Assembly (NCBI RefSeq): GCF_003389455.1
Contig: NZ_QUAC01000082.1
Location: forward strand, 1 to 42,300
Direction of reading: 5' to 3'
Source: Streptomyces inhibens
Lineage (GTDB): Bacteria; Actinomycetota; Actinomycetes; Streptomycetales; Streptomycetaceae
DNA length: 42,300 nucleotides
The notes beneath the pieces are model-generated. The model searched no databases and was not told the origin of the DNA. It was given only the letters and a program-made list of their open reading frames with translations. Below are positions 17,463 to 26,108 of this stretch, one piece after another (the stretch's first letter is position 1; every line of letters begins with the position of its first letter). Both the position numbers and the translations under genes were made by a program.

Positions 17463-19609
17463 GGGCCGGCTCCGGCATCCATGTGTCGGAGCCGGCCCGT
17501 CAAGCGGCCGGTGTCGGACGGGCTGAGCGGTTCGTACAGCGCACGGGCCCGCTCGTAGGACCGCCGCGCCGACGCCGGCTCTCCGCCGTCCTCGGCGCAC
17601 TGGCCGAGCAGTTCCCAGGTGCGCGCTTCCCAGTGCACGGAACCCAGCCGCTGGAACTCCTCCAGTGCGGCGGCGAGTTGACGGGATCCGGCCGCCGGGT
17701 CGCCGGCGCAGGCGGTGGCCCGGCCCAGATGGGCGAGGGCCCGGGCCGCGTCATAGGGGTCGCTCTCGGCCCGGAGCGTGGTGTGTGCGTGGGCGAGCAG
17801 GCTAGCCGCGGTGTGCCAGGCGCCGCGTTCCAGGGCGAGTTCGCCCAGTGCGTAGCGGGAGAGGGCGGCGCCTCGGGTGTGGCCGATGGACTCGCGGCGG
17901 TCGAGGGCCTGCTGGTGGTACTCCTCGGCACGCACCAGATCGCCCGCGCCGCGGTGCGCCTTGCCCAGTCCGTTGAGTGCTTGGGCCTGTTGGCGTACGT
18001 CGCCGTCTTCCTCGGCGAGCCGGAGGGCCTGGCCGAACCATTCCACGGCTTCCTCGTACCGCCCGGTGTGGCACAGGCCGTTGCCGCCGGAGGTCAGCAT
18101 CCGCCCCTCGCCCTTGCGGTCGCCGTGCCGGCGGGCGGCATCGAGGCCGAGGCCGTGTGCCTCGGCCCACAGGCCGTACGGGCGCAGCCGCAGGAACAGC
18201 GGCCACATGGCGTCGACGAGCTGCCAGGCGGTGGCGTCGTCGTGGCCGCTGCCGGCGCTCAGCCGTACGGCGGCCATGAGGTCGAGCCGGCGGGCGTCCA
18301 GCCAGGCGAGCGCCGTCTCCTGGTCCGGGAGCGGGGTCGGCTGCACGGTGCGGCCGTCGTAGTCGCGGGCGAGCGTGCGGTGGCTGGGGGTGAGCAGCGC
18401 TTCGGCGGCGGTGGCGGTGGCCAGGCACCAGTCGAGGAAGTGGCGCAGGGCCGCGCGCCGCGCCGGTGCGGGTTCTTCCTTGGCGCGCCCGGCGGCATGC
18501 AGCCGTACCAGGTCGTGGAAGCGGTAGGTGTCCGGGCCGACGTCCTGGAGGAGGTTGCCGTCCATGAGGATGTCGAGCAGCCGTTCCGCCTCGTCCAGGC
18601 TCACCGCGCACACCGCGGCGGTCAGCTGCGGATCGTAGTGGGTGAGGGGCAGCAGGCCCAGCAGGCGGTAGGCGCGGGCGGCGTCCGGCGGCAGCAGTGC
18701 GTAGGACTCGTCGAGTGCGGTGTGCACGGCCGATTCCCCTTCCACCCGCAGGAGTTCGAGGGGGCCGCGACCCCGGGTGAGCGCCGCGGCCATCGCCGCG
18801 ACCGGCTGCCGGGGGCGGGCGGCCAGCCGGGCGGCGGCCAGGCAGACGGCGAGCGGCAGAAACGCGCACTGCGAGACGACTTGGCGGGCCGCTTCGGGGT
18901 CCTGCTCGACCCGGCTGCCGCCCCCGCCGCGGGCCAGCAGTTCCAGGGCCGCGGCCGGGTCGAGCGCGTCGACCTGGTGGAATCCGGCGCCGTCGGTGAT
19001 CAGTCCGGTCAGCCGACGGCGGCTGCTCACGACGAACAGGCTGCCCGGCGCGCCGTTGAGGAGGGGCCGGACCTGGGCGGCGCTCAGCGCGTTGTCGATC
19101 ATCACGGCGAGCCGGAGGCCGGCGCTCACCGAACGCCACAGGGCAGCCTGTTCGGCGAGTTGGACCGGTACGAGGCCCACGCCGAGCGCCCGGAGGAAGG
19201 CATCGAGCACCTCACCGGGCCGCAGCGGGCGGTCCGGGCCCTGGGCGCCGAGGTCGGCGTAGAGCTGTCCGTCCGGATACTCCTCGGCGATACCGCGCAG
19301 CCAGTGGGAGACCAGCGCGGTCTTGCCGACGCCCGCCGGCCCGCTCACCACCACCAGCTGGGGTACGGACGTCCGGCGGGCGTCGCGTAATTCCTCCAGG
19401 GCCGCGATATCGGCATCGCGGTCGGTGAAGTGGGCGGGGACCGAGAGGAGTTGGCGTGGTACGGGCGGCCGGGCCTGCGGCGCTTGATGGACGTGGATGC
19501 CGCCGCGGATCTCGGCCGCCTGCACGCTGGCACCCCAGATCTGTGCCGATCCGCCGATCTCGTTGCGTCCGCCCCACGCCCCGTCGGTGTGCTCGCCCGG
19601 TCCGCTCAT
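17456..19609 (-). CDS. NB-ARC/TPR STAND ATPase, AfsR-like without DNA-binding domain
   Basis: A 717-residue signal-transduction ATPase. Residues about 15-42 are the Gly-rich NEIGGSAQIWGASVQAAEI then GGIHVH motif seen at the N terminus of many Streptomyces NB-ARC proteins. Residues about 55-330 are NB-ARC: Walker A SGPAGVGKTAL (Lys 96), Walker B region LRLAVMIDNA, FVVSSRRRLTGL and the winged-helix segment YRFHDLVRLHAA. From about residue 480 there are several TPR units (for example GRYEEAVEWFGQALRLAEE and GDLVRAEEYHQQALDRRE). Codon 74 (forward 19388-19390) is TTA, so translation should depend on the bldA tRNA. ATG 19609 has GGGGGAG at 5 bases. It is divergent from the SARP gene and shares its promoter region. 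Confidence 0.88.
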   Translation of the reverse strand: MSGPGEHTDGAWGGRNEIGGSAQIWGASVQAAEIRGGIHVHQAPQARPPVPRQLLSVPAHFTDRDADIAALEELRDARRTSVPQLVVVSGPAGVGKTALVSHWLRGIAEEYPDGQLYADLGAQGPDRPLRPGEVLDAFLRALGVGLVPVQLAEQAALWRSVSAGLRLAVMIDNALSAAQVRPLLNGAPGSLFVVSSRRRLTGLITDGAGFHQVDALDPAAALELLARGGGGSRVEQDPEAARQVVSQCAFLPLAVCLAAARLAARPRQPVAAMAAALTRGRGPLELLRVEGESAVHTALDESYALLPPDAARAYRLLGLLPLTHYDPQLTAAVCAVSLDEAERLLDILMDGNLLQDVGPDTYRFHDLVRLHAAGRAKEEPAPARRAALRHFLDWCLATATAAEALLTPSHRTLARDYDGRTVQPTPLPDQETALAWLDARRLDLMAAVRLSAGSGHDDATAWQLVDAMWPLFLRLRPYGLWAEAHGLGLDAARRHGDRKGEGRMLTSGGNGLCHTGRYEEAVEWFGQALRLAEEDGDVRQQAQALNGLGKAHRGAGDLVRAEEYHQQALDRRESIGHTRGAALSRYALGELALERGAWHTAASLLAHAHTTLRAESDPYDAARALAHLGRATACAGDPAAGSRQLAAALEEFQRLGSVHWEARTWELLGQCAEDGGEPASARRSYERARALYEPLSPSDTGRLTGRLRHMDAGAGPG

Positions 19610-19766
19610 GCCGCTCCCCCCGATGGCTCAGCCGTTTGGCATATCCATAACCCTTGGCCCGAGATCTACCCAACGAGGGCTGCTCTTCACATCGCCGGTA
19701 TGCCGCATCGGCCGGGCGCGGCCCCTACCGGGCGCTCCACGTGGCGCAAAAACGCCGTCTGTCCCA

Positions 19767-19789
19767 GAGCCTGACACTGTGTCATGCTC
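19767..19789. promoter_or_regulatory. Palindrome in the divergent regulator promoter
   Basis: GAGCnTGACA-CTG-TGTCAnGCTC is an inverted repeat with 9 of 10 bases matching per arm and a 3-base centre. It ends 37 bases before the SARP start codon and lies in the 217-base space between the two divergent regulator genes. The size and symmetry suit a dimeric repressor or an autoregulatory site. It does not look like the direct heptamer repeats bound by SARPs. Confidence 0.5.
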
Positions 19790-19826
19790 CACAGGGTGCG
19801 GGGTGGTACCGGCGGGAGGGGCGCTG

Positions 19827-22800
19827 GTGGAATTCCGATTAATGGGTACGGTCGAGTTGCGGTCCGGTGCGCGCGGCAGCGGGCTCGGCTCCGGCAAGGA
19901 ACGCATCGTCCTGGCCGCGCTCGCACATGACGTCGGCCGGCCGGTGAGCATCGAGACCCTGGCGCACCGCCTCTGGGACGACTCCCCGCCCCGGCGCGCC
20001 CGCCCCAACCTCTATACCTATGTCTCCCGCGTCCGTCGGGCCCTCGCGGAGATCGGCGGGGCGGAGGCACCGCCGCTGGCCCTGCGGGCGCGGACGTACA
20101 CCCTGGAGGCGGACCCGGAGACCGTCGATCTGCGCCGCTATCTGAATCTCGTCGCCCGCGCCCGGGTACTCAGCGACAGCGGCGACACCCCGGGCGCCCT
20201 GGGCCTCCTCGACCGGGCTGCGGCGCTCTACCGCGGTGAGCCGCTGGCCGGGCTGTCCGGTTCCTGGGCCGAGCAGGTCCGCACCACCGTCGCCGCCCGT
20301 CAACTGGCGGCCACGCTCACCCGCTCCGGCATCGAACTGCGGCTGGGACACTTCGCCGAGGTCGTCCCCGACCTGACGACGCTGCTCGAACGGCATCCCG
20401 CCGACGAGGCGCTGACCGCCCAGCTCGCGCTGGCGCTCTACGGCTGCGGCCGGATCGCGGAGGCCACCGAGGTGCTGCACAAGACCGGCGCCCGGTTGCG
20501 CCGCGGCTTCGGCGCCGACCCCGGCTCGGCCCTGCGCCGCATCCAGCGGGGCATTCTCAGCGGCGTCCCGGCGGCCGAACTGCTCACGCCCGCGCCCGCC
20601 GCACCCGTCACGTCGGGCCCCGCGCCCACCACCGGTCTTCCGGTGCCCGACAACCTCCCCCGGGACGTCCCCTGGGTGGGCAGGCGGGACGAGCTGCGCC
20701 GGCTGACCGCCGCCCTGACCGATGCGCCGGACTCCGCCGCCTCGGCCCGGCACCCGGTCGTCGCTTTGGAGGCCATCGACGGGATGGGCGGCGTCGGAAA
20801 GACCTCGCTCGCCGTGCACGCCGCTCATCTGCTGCGCCACCGGTTCCCGGGCGGCCGGGTGCACCTGGACCTGCGTGCCCACGCGCCGTTCGAGGCCCCT
20901 TTGGAACCGGCGGCGGCGCTCGGCATCCTGCTGCGGCGCTTCGGGATGCCCGCCGCGCGGATCCCGCACGAACTGGAGGAACTCGTCGCCCAGTGGCGGG
21001 CGTTGCTGTCCGACCGGCGGGCCGTCATCATCCTCGACGACGCCACCGGACCGGATCAGGTCCGTCCGCTGCTGCCCGCCGGGAGCTCCCCGTCCCTGGT
21101 CATCATCACCAGCCGCAGCCGGCTGACCGGCCTGCCGGACGTCCGCCCGATCTCGCTGGGCGCGCTCACCCCGGACGACGCGGTCGCCCTGCTGCGCAGC
21201 CGGCTGGGTAACGAGCGCCTGGTGAACGATGAGTCGGCGGCGGAAATCGTGCGGTTCTGCGGCCATTTGCCGCTCGCCCTCGACATGGTGACCAGCCGGC
21301 TCAAGACACGTACCACGTGGTCCACGGCCGACCTCAGGGACCGGTTGGTGCGCGAGCGGGGCCGGCTGGGCGAGATCCGGGACGCCTCCGGCGACATCAC
21401 CCGCACCTTCGACTTCTCCTACCGCGGTCTGACGGCCCCGCAGCAACACGCCTTTCGCATGCTGGGCCGGCACATCGGCTCGGAGTTCGGCGTGCACGCC
21501 GCGGCGGCGCTGATCGACCGCCCGGTCGACGGCACCGAGCGCACCCTGGAGGAGCTGCTCAATCTGCACATGGTGATGGAGCCTTCCCCGCACCGCTTCC
21601 GGCTGCACGATCTGCTGCGGGTCTACGCCAACGAGCTGACCGCGGACGTGCCGGACGCCGACCACGACCGGCAGGCGGTCCAGCGGCTGACCGACTTCTA
21701 TCTGCACACCGCGGACCGGGCCGACCGGATGCTCTATCCCCACCGGGCCCGGATCGGGCTCCCGGTCGCCGCGCGGCCCGCCGAGTTGCCGCAGTGGCTC
21801 GATCCGGCCGGTCCGAAGGAGTGGCTGCTCACCGAGAAGCCCAATCTGCTGGCCGTGGTGGAGTACGCCCGCGCACAGGGCGACACCCTGCGTACCGCCC
21901 TGCTCGCGCATGTCCTGGGCGAGTATCTGGTGGCCGAGGGGCACTGGGACCTGGCCCGGGAGCTGCACGAGGCGGCGGTCGCACACTGGCGGGCGGAGGA
22001 GGACGCCGGCGCCGAGGCGCGGGCGCTGCTCGATCTGACCACGGTGCTGGCGCGCGGCGGCGGCTACGACCGGGCACTGCGCGCCGCCCATCGTGCGCTC
22101 GACCTGGCGCGGCGGGCGCCGGACCCCGAAGCGGAGGCCGAGGCGTTGCACCAGCAAGCGGTGCTGCTGTGGTACACCGCCCGCAATCTGGAGGCGCTGC
22201 CGCTCCAGCAGCAGGCCCTCTCTCTGCGGATGCGCACCGCGGACCGGCGCCAACAGGCCCGCAGCCTGCTCACCTTGGGGATCATCCTGCTGCACCTCGG
22301 CAGCCATGCCGAGGCGTTCGGCAGCTTCCAGGACGCCCTGGAGCGGTTCCGTGCGGTGGACGACCGGCGCGGGCAGTACCTCACGCTCAACAACCTGGGC
22401 GAGCTGCATCTGGCGAGCGGCGCCCCCGACCGGGCGGGCCACGCCTACCGGCAGGCGCTCACCCTAGCCCGGTCCATGAGTGACCGCGCGGAACAGGCAA
22501 CGGTCCGGATGAATCTGGCCGGAGTACTGACCACGGCGGGCGAGCTGGACGAGGCGCTCACCCTGCATAGCGAGGCCCTGGAGGCGCTGCGCGACATCGG
22601 GGACCGGCGCAACGAGGCGGTCGCGATGAACGCCCTCGGCCGGACGCTGCAGCTGGCCGGCCGGGACGACGAGGCACTGGCACACCACAGGGCGGCCGTT
22701 GCGCTCGCCCGCCGGATCGGCGCGGCCTGCGAGGAGGCGCGGGCGCTGCGCGAACTGGGGCTCGCCGAGCTGCGCACCGGCCGGGTGGGGCAGGCCGCGC

Positions 22801-23045
22801 GGCATCTTGAGGGATCGCTCGCACTGGCCCGGCGGATTCAGGCACCCGACGATGTCACCAGGTCGTTGGAGGCATTGGCGAAGCTCCGGGAGGCGGAGGG
22901 CAACGACCAGGAAGCGATCGCACTCCGACAGGAAGCGGCCGTGTTGCAGCGCTCTCTGGAATCTCAACTTGCCATCCAGCAAACAGAAGAGGAGGATTCC
23001 GATCCCGCATCGATCAAGCCAGCACCCTTCCACAAGGGCGCTTAG
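19827..23045 (+). CDS. AfsR-type SARP regulator (DNA-binding, BTAD, NB-ARC, TPR)
   Basis: A 1072-residue regulator with the complete AfsR plan. Residues about 1-95 are the OmpR-type winged helix (VEFRLMGTVELRSG, then RLWDDSPPRRARPNLYTYVS). Residues about 100-245 are BTAD (RGEPLAGLSGSWAEQVRTT). NB-ARC follows with Walker A DGMGGVGKTSLAVHAAH (about residue 320), AVIILDDAT and FRLHDLLRVYANEL. TPR units run from about residue 690 to 1030. GTG 19827 has GGAGGG at 6 bases and gives the canonical FRL(L/M)G start. Codon 5 is TTA (19839-19841), which predicts bldA control. SARPs activate secondary-metabolite or developmental genes. No biosynthetic cluster is adjacent; the nearest downstream gene encodes a tiny secreted peptide. 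Confidence 0.92.
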   Translation: MEFRLMGTVELRSGARGSGLGSGKERIVLAALAHDVGRPVSIETLAHRLWDDSPPRRARPNLYTYVSRVRRALAEIGGAEAPPLALRARTYTLEADPETVDLRRYLNLVARARVLSDSGDTPGALGLLDRAAALYRGEPLAGLSGSWAEQVRTTVAARQLAATLTRSGIELRLGHFAEVVPDLTTLLERHPADEALTAQLALALYGCGRIAEATEVLHKTGARLRRGFGADPGSALRRIQRGILSGVPAAELLTPAPAAPVTSGPAPTTGLPVPDNLPRDVPWVGRRDELRRLTAALTDAPDSAASARHPVVALEAIDGMGGVGKTSLAVHAAHLLRHRFPGGRVHLDLRAHAPFEAPLEPAAALGILLRRFGMPAARIPHELEELVAQWRALLSDRRAVIILDDATGPDQVRPLLPAGSSPSLVIITSRSRLTGLPDVRPISLGALTPDDAVALLRSRLGNERLVNDESAAEIVRFCGHLPLALDMVTSRLKTRTTWSTADLRDRLVRERGRLGEIRDASGDITRTFDFSYRGLTAPQQHAFRMLGRHIGSEFGVHAAAALIDRPVDGTERTLEELLNLHMVMEPSPHRFRLHDLLRVYANELTADVPDADHDRQAVQRLTDFYLHTADRADRMLYPHRARIGLPVAARPAELPQWLDPAGPKEWLLTEKPNLLAVVEYARAQGDTLRTALLAHVLGEYLVAEGHWDLARELHEAAVAHWRAEEDAGAEARALLDLTTVLARGGGYDRALRAAHRALDLARRAPDPEAEAEALHQQAVLLWYTARNLEALPLQQQALSLRMRTADRRQQARSLLTLGIILLHLGSHAEAFGSFQDALERFRAVDDRRGQYLTLNNLGELHLASGAPDRAGHAYRQALTLARSMSDRAEQATVRMNLAGVLTTAGELDEALTLHSEALEALRDIGDRRNEAVAMNALGRTLQLAGRDDEALAHHRAAVALARRIGAACEEARALRELGLAELRTGRVGQAARHLEGSLALARRIQAPDDVTRSLEALAKLREAEGNDQEAIALRQEAAVLQRSLESQLAIQQTEEEDSDPASIKPAPFHKGA

Positions 23046-23047
23046 TA

Positions 23048-23064
23048 GGATTTAACGAAAATCC
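23048..23064. promoter_or_regulatory. AT-rich inverted repeat between the SARP and peptide genes
   Basis: GGATTT-AACGA-AAATCC starts 3 bases after the SARP stop codon. It is too short and AT-rich to be a strong terminator, so read-through into the peptide gene is possible. It could also be a regulator site. TAGATT at 23108-23113 is a possible -10 element without a clear -35. Confidence 0.35.
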
Positions 23065-23206
23065 GACGAAGATCGATTCGGGAGGGCCTGGCGCAGGCGA
23101 CAGCGACTAGATTCGGCCACCGCGGCAAGATCATCAGACATATGTGGTCTTTCCCCACGCCGCGGCTACCGAACATAGCCGTTACTTGCGCTCCGAAGGA
23201 CCTTAC

Positions 23207-23356
23207 GTGCTCAACCAAGCCGGCCCGCTGGTGTCAGCGTTGGCCGCCCTCACCGTCGCAGCCATGCTGCTCTCCCCGGCCCCCGCCCATGCCCACACCG
23301 CACAGCCCGAACGGATGGTGGAGGCCGGCGCGCTCGACTCCTGCACACCGTACTGA
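23207..23356 (+). CDS. Small secreted peptide precursor (49 aa)
   Basis: GTG 23207 has a strong ribosome site, GAAGGA, exactly 6 bases upstream. The product is a textbook Sec precursor: a short n-region, a hydrophobic core (VSALAALTVAAMLLS) and a cleavage-type PAPAHAHA site near residue 29-30. That leaves a mature peptide of about 20 residues ending in ALDSCTPY. An in-frame ATG at 23144 would add 21 residues but has no ribosome site. The gene is 161 bases after the SARP-NB-ARC-TPR gene, same strand, and is closed by its own terminator. I recognise no family. It could be a signalling peptide sensed by the TPR regulators or simply a small exported peptide. Confidence 0.6.
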   Translation: MLNQAGPLVSALAALTVAAMLLSPAPAHAHTAQPERMVEAGALDSCTPY

Positions 23357-23400
23357 CCCGCCCGCCCGGCGCACCGCCGGCCGCAGCTGATCAGCCTCAA

Positions 23401-23431
23401 GGCCGCGCGCCGTGCACCAGGGCGCGCGGCC
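23401..23431. terminator. Terminator after the peptide gene
   Basis: GGCCGCGCGCC (23401-23411) and GGCGCGCGGCC (23421-23431) form a perfect 11-bp stem with a 9-base loop, 45 bases after the peptide stop. It closes the SARP-peptide unit. Confidence 0.75.
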
Positions 23432-23451
23432 GCAGTGCTACCCATGGGCGG

Positions 23452-24876
23452 GTGGCATGGTTCTCGGATTCCGGTTACTGGCTCGGACGGCTCGTCTTCC
23501 AGCGGATGCTGGCCGTTCTCTATCTGGTCGCCTTCCTCGCGGCGGTACGGCAGTTCCGGGCGCTCATCGGGGCGCGCGGCATGCTGCCGGTGCCCTCGTT
23601 CGTGGCACGGGTGCCGTTCGGCGCGGCGCCGTCGGTGTTCCAGTGGCACTACTCGGACCGCTTCTTCGCGATCTGGTCCTGGGGCGGCGCGCTGCTGGCG
23701 GCGGCCGTGGCGGCGGGGGCCGCGGATGCCGTGCCGCTGTGGGCGGCGATGGTGATGTGGGCCGTTCTGTGGGCGATGTATCTGTCCATCGTGAACGTGG
23801 GGCAGACCTGGTACAGCTTCGGCTGGGAGTCGCTGCTGCTGGAGGCGGGGGTGCTGGCGGTGTTCCTCGGCAATGCCGAGACGGCTCCCCCGGTGGTGGT
23901 GATGTGGCTGCTGCGCTGGCTGCTGTTCCGGGTGGAATTCGGGGCCGGGCTGATCAAGATGCGCGGCGACACCTGCTGGCGGGATCTGACCTGTCTGTAC
24001 TACCACCACGAGACCCAGCCGATGCCGGGCCCGCTCAGCTGGTTCTTCCACCATCTGCCCAAGCCGCTGCACCGGGTCGAGGTGGCCGCCAACCACGGCG
24101 CCCAACTGGTCGTCCCCGTCGTACTGTTCACCCCGCAGCCGATCGCCGGGTGGGCCGCCCTCGTGATGGTCGTCACCCAGTTGTGGCTGGTGCTGTCCGG
24201 CAACTTCGCCTGGCTGAACTGGGTGACCATCGCGATCGCCATGTCCGCCGCCGCCCCGCTGTGGGGCCGGCCGTCCTCCCCCCTCCCCGCACCCCCCGTG
24301 TGGTTCGAGGTCCTGGTCCTCGCGGCGGCCGCCGGTGTCCTCGTGCTCAGCTACCGGCCGGCGCGCAACCTTCTGACCCGGCAGCAGATGATGAATACGT
24401 CCTACGAGTCGCTGCACCTGGTCAACTCGTACGGCGCGTTCGGCACCATCACGCGGGTGCGCCGGGAGATCGTGGTGGAGGGCACGGCGGACGCGGTGAC
24501 CGGGCCCGACACGACCTGGCTCGCGTACGAGTTCCACGGCAAGCCGGGCGATGTGCGGCGGCTGCCGCGGCAGTTCGCGCCCTATCACCTGCGGCTGGAC
24601 TGGCTGATGTGGTTCGCGGCGCTGTCGCCCGGCTATGCGCGGGCGTGGTTCGTGCCGTTCGTGACGCGGCTGCTGGAGAACGACCGGGACACCCTGCGAC
24701 TGCTGCGCGGCAATCCGTTCCCCGATCTGCCGCCGGCCCGGATCAGGGCTCGGGTCTTCCGCTACCGCTTCACGACCTGGCGGGAACTGCGGGAGACCGG
24801 AGCATGGTGGCATCGCACCGAGGAGTGGGAGTTCATGCCGCCGGTCGCGCGGTCAGCTCTGCACGGAAGGCGATGA
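23452..24876 (+). CDS. Lipase maturation factor family membrane protein
   Basis: A 474-residue integral membrane protein resembling vertebrate LMF1/2: an N-terminal WFSDSGYWLGRLVFQRML, then several membrane spans (about residues 15-35, 75-130, 150-175, 215-265 and 285-305). The conserved block RVEFGAGLIKMRGDTCWRDLTCLYYHHETQPMP is split by the first loop. The C-terminal soluble part has MNTSYESLHLVNSYGAFGTITRVR and EFHGKPGDVRRLPRQFAPYHLRLDWLMWF. Eukaryotic members help secretory lipases fold; the bacterial role is not known. The start is GTG 23452, with only a weak G-rich site upstream. Its 3' end overlaps the convergent TPR gene by 44 bases. Confidence 0.9.
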   Translation: MAWFSDSGYWLGRLVFQRMLAVLYLVAFLAAVRQFRALIGARGMLPVPSFVARVPFGAAPSVFQWHYSDRFFAIWSWGGALLAAAVAAGAADAVPLWAAMVMWAVLWAMYLSIVNVGQTWYSFGWESLLLEAGVLAVFLGNAETAPPVVVMWLLRWLLFRVEFGAGLIKMRGDTCWRDLTCLYYHHETQPMPGPLSWFFHHLPKPLHRVEVAANHGAQLVVPVVLFTPQPIAGWAALVMVVTQLWLVLSGNFAWLNWVTIAIAMSAAAPLWGRPSSPLPAPPVWFEVLVLAAAAGVLVLSYRPARNLLTRQQMMNTSYESLHLVNSYGAFGTITRVRREIVVEGTADAVTGPDTTWLAYEFHGKPGDVRRLPRQFAPYHLRLDWLMWFAALSPGYARAWFVPFVTRLLENDRDTLRLLRGNPFPDLPPARIRARVFRYRFTTWRELRETGAWWHRTEEWEFMPPVARSALHGRR

Positions 24877-25858
24877 CCATATCGCGTGCGTGCCGCAGTC
24901 CGATGCGGGTGAAGTCCCGCTCCAGCGAGGCGAGTTCGGCCATCGTCCGGCCCACATCGCGGCCGAGGCGGGCGCGGGACTTGGCCAGGCCGAGGCGGGA
25001 GAGCGCCACACCGCGCGGCTCCTGCATCTCGGAGAATTCCCGGAGCGAGAGGGTGTAGGTGTCGCGCGCGGACTCGTAACGGCCCGCCCGGAACAGGACG
25101 TTGGCGCGCATCTTGTGGTTGTAGGCGAGCGCGCTCGCCAGGTCCATGGTGCGGCAGATGGTCTCCGCCTCGGACAGCAGCGCCAGCGCGCGGTCCGTCT
25201 CCCCCTGTACGGACAGAACATCGGCCACCCCGCGCAGCGACCAGGCGCGCCCCCGGGCGTCATCGGCCTCGGCCGCGATGCGGGCGGACTCCTCGAACAG
25301 CTCCAGCGCCTTGTCGTAGCCGCCGGTGTTGCGGTGCATCTGGGCTATGCCGGACATCGCCCAGACCATGTGCCGGGCCTCGCCGTGCGCCCGGCCCTGT
25401 TCGAGCAGCTGCTCGTGGAGTTCGGCGACCGCGGCGTAGTCGCCCTGGATACGGCCGGTCTCGGCGAGGCCCGCGAGCGAGTAGCCATGGGCGAGGCGGT
25501 CGCCGCTGTCGGCGGCCAGCGTGACGGCGTGGGTGAGCAGCCGGCGGGCGAACGGCAGCGTCCCGCACTGGCGGGCCAGGGTGCCGCCGCTCCACAGCGC
25601 CCAGGCCATGGCTGCCGGGTCACCGGCGGTGCGGGCGCTGCGGTAGCTCTCCCGCCAGGCGGCGCCGGCCTCCGCCACCCGGCCGAGCCGCCGGTTGGCC
25701 TCGGCGACCGCGAGCGCGGCCCGCGCCCGCTCCAGCGCCGTTCCCGCCTCGGCGTGCGCGCGGGTCGCCGTCGCCAGTACCTCCTCGTACGAGGAGTTCA
25801 CGCCCAGCGCCGAGCCCAACTCGCCCTGGTATTCCGGGGCGAATGCCTTGCCGTACAT
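24833..25858 (-). CDS. Stand-alone TPR repeat protein
   Basis: A 341-residue all-helical protein composed of consecutive TPR-like units (for example ALERARAALAVAEANRRLGR, GDYAAVAELHEQLLEQGRAH, GGYDKALELFEESARIAAEA and GRYESARDTYTLSLREFSEM). No enzymatic or DNA-binding domain is visible, so it is probably a protein- or peptide-binding scaffold. ATG 25858 has GGGAGG 10 bases upstream. Its stop lies inside the coding end of the convergent lipase-maturation-factor gene. Similar units occur in the two NB-ARC regulators nearby, but I cannot tell whether it belongs to the same circuit. Confidence 0.8.
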   Translation of the reverse strand: MYGKAFAPEYQGELGSALGVNSSYEEVLATATRAHAEAGTALERARAALAVAEANRRLGRVAEAGAAWRESYRSARTAGDPAAMAWALWSGGTLARQCGTLPFARRLLTHAVTLAADSGDRLAHGYSLAGLAETGRIQGDYAAVAELHEQLLEQGRAHGEARHMVWAMSGIAQMHRNTGGYDKALELFEESARIAAEADDARGRAWSLRGVADVLSVQGETDRALALLSEAETICRTMDLASALAYNHKMRANVLFRAGRYESARDTYTLSLREFSEMQEPRGVALSRLGLAKSRARLGRDVGRTMAELASLERDFTRIGLRHARDMVIAFRAELTARPAA

Positions 25859-26043
25859 ATATCCGTGGCCTCCCGATCATCTCCGTGCCTTGATCAAAAA
25901 CTACGAGCGGGGCGGGGTGCGGCGAATCAGTCCGTGTATGTGTTGTGCCGTACGACTCGAGTGCTACGACAGGGGGTCATGGTCATCACGGGGATGTAGG
26001 GGTACCTCAGGGTTACCCGGCCGGGACAGACGCCGGCATGGCG

Positions 26044-26069
26044 TTGCACACCATGCAATTTGAATTGCA
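26044..26069. promoter_or_regulatory. Nested TTGCA/TGCAA palindromes upstream of the lactonase gene
   Basis: TGCAATT-TG-AATTGCA (26054-26069) is a perfect 7-bp palindrome. Its left half also pairs with TTGCA at 26044-26048, so three half-sites are spaced regularly. It is strikingly AT-rich for this genome and 40-65 bases before ATG 26109. A multi-site operator for a dimeric repressor is the simplest reading. Confidence 0.5.
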
Positions 26070-26108
26070 GCTCTTGCCGGGGCGGGCGTGACGGGCCACG
26101 CTGCTGGC

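Noticed and set aside
23144..23206. ATG start 21 codons upstream of the peptide gene
   Set aside because: It has no ribosome site and would put a charged His/Arg-rich segment before the signal peptide. GTG 23207 has GAAGGA at ideal spacing.
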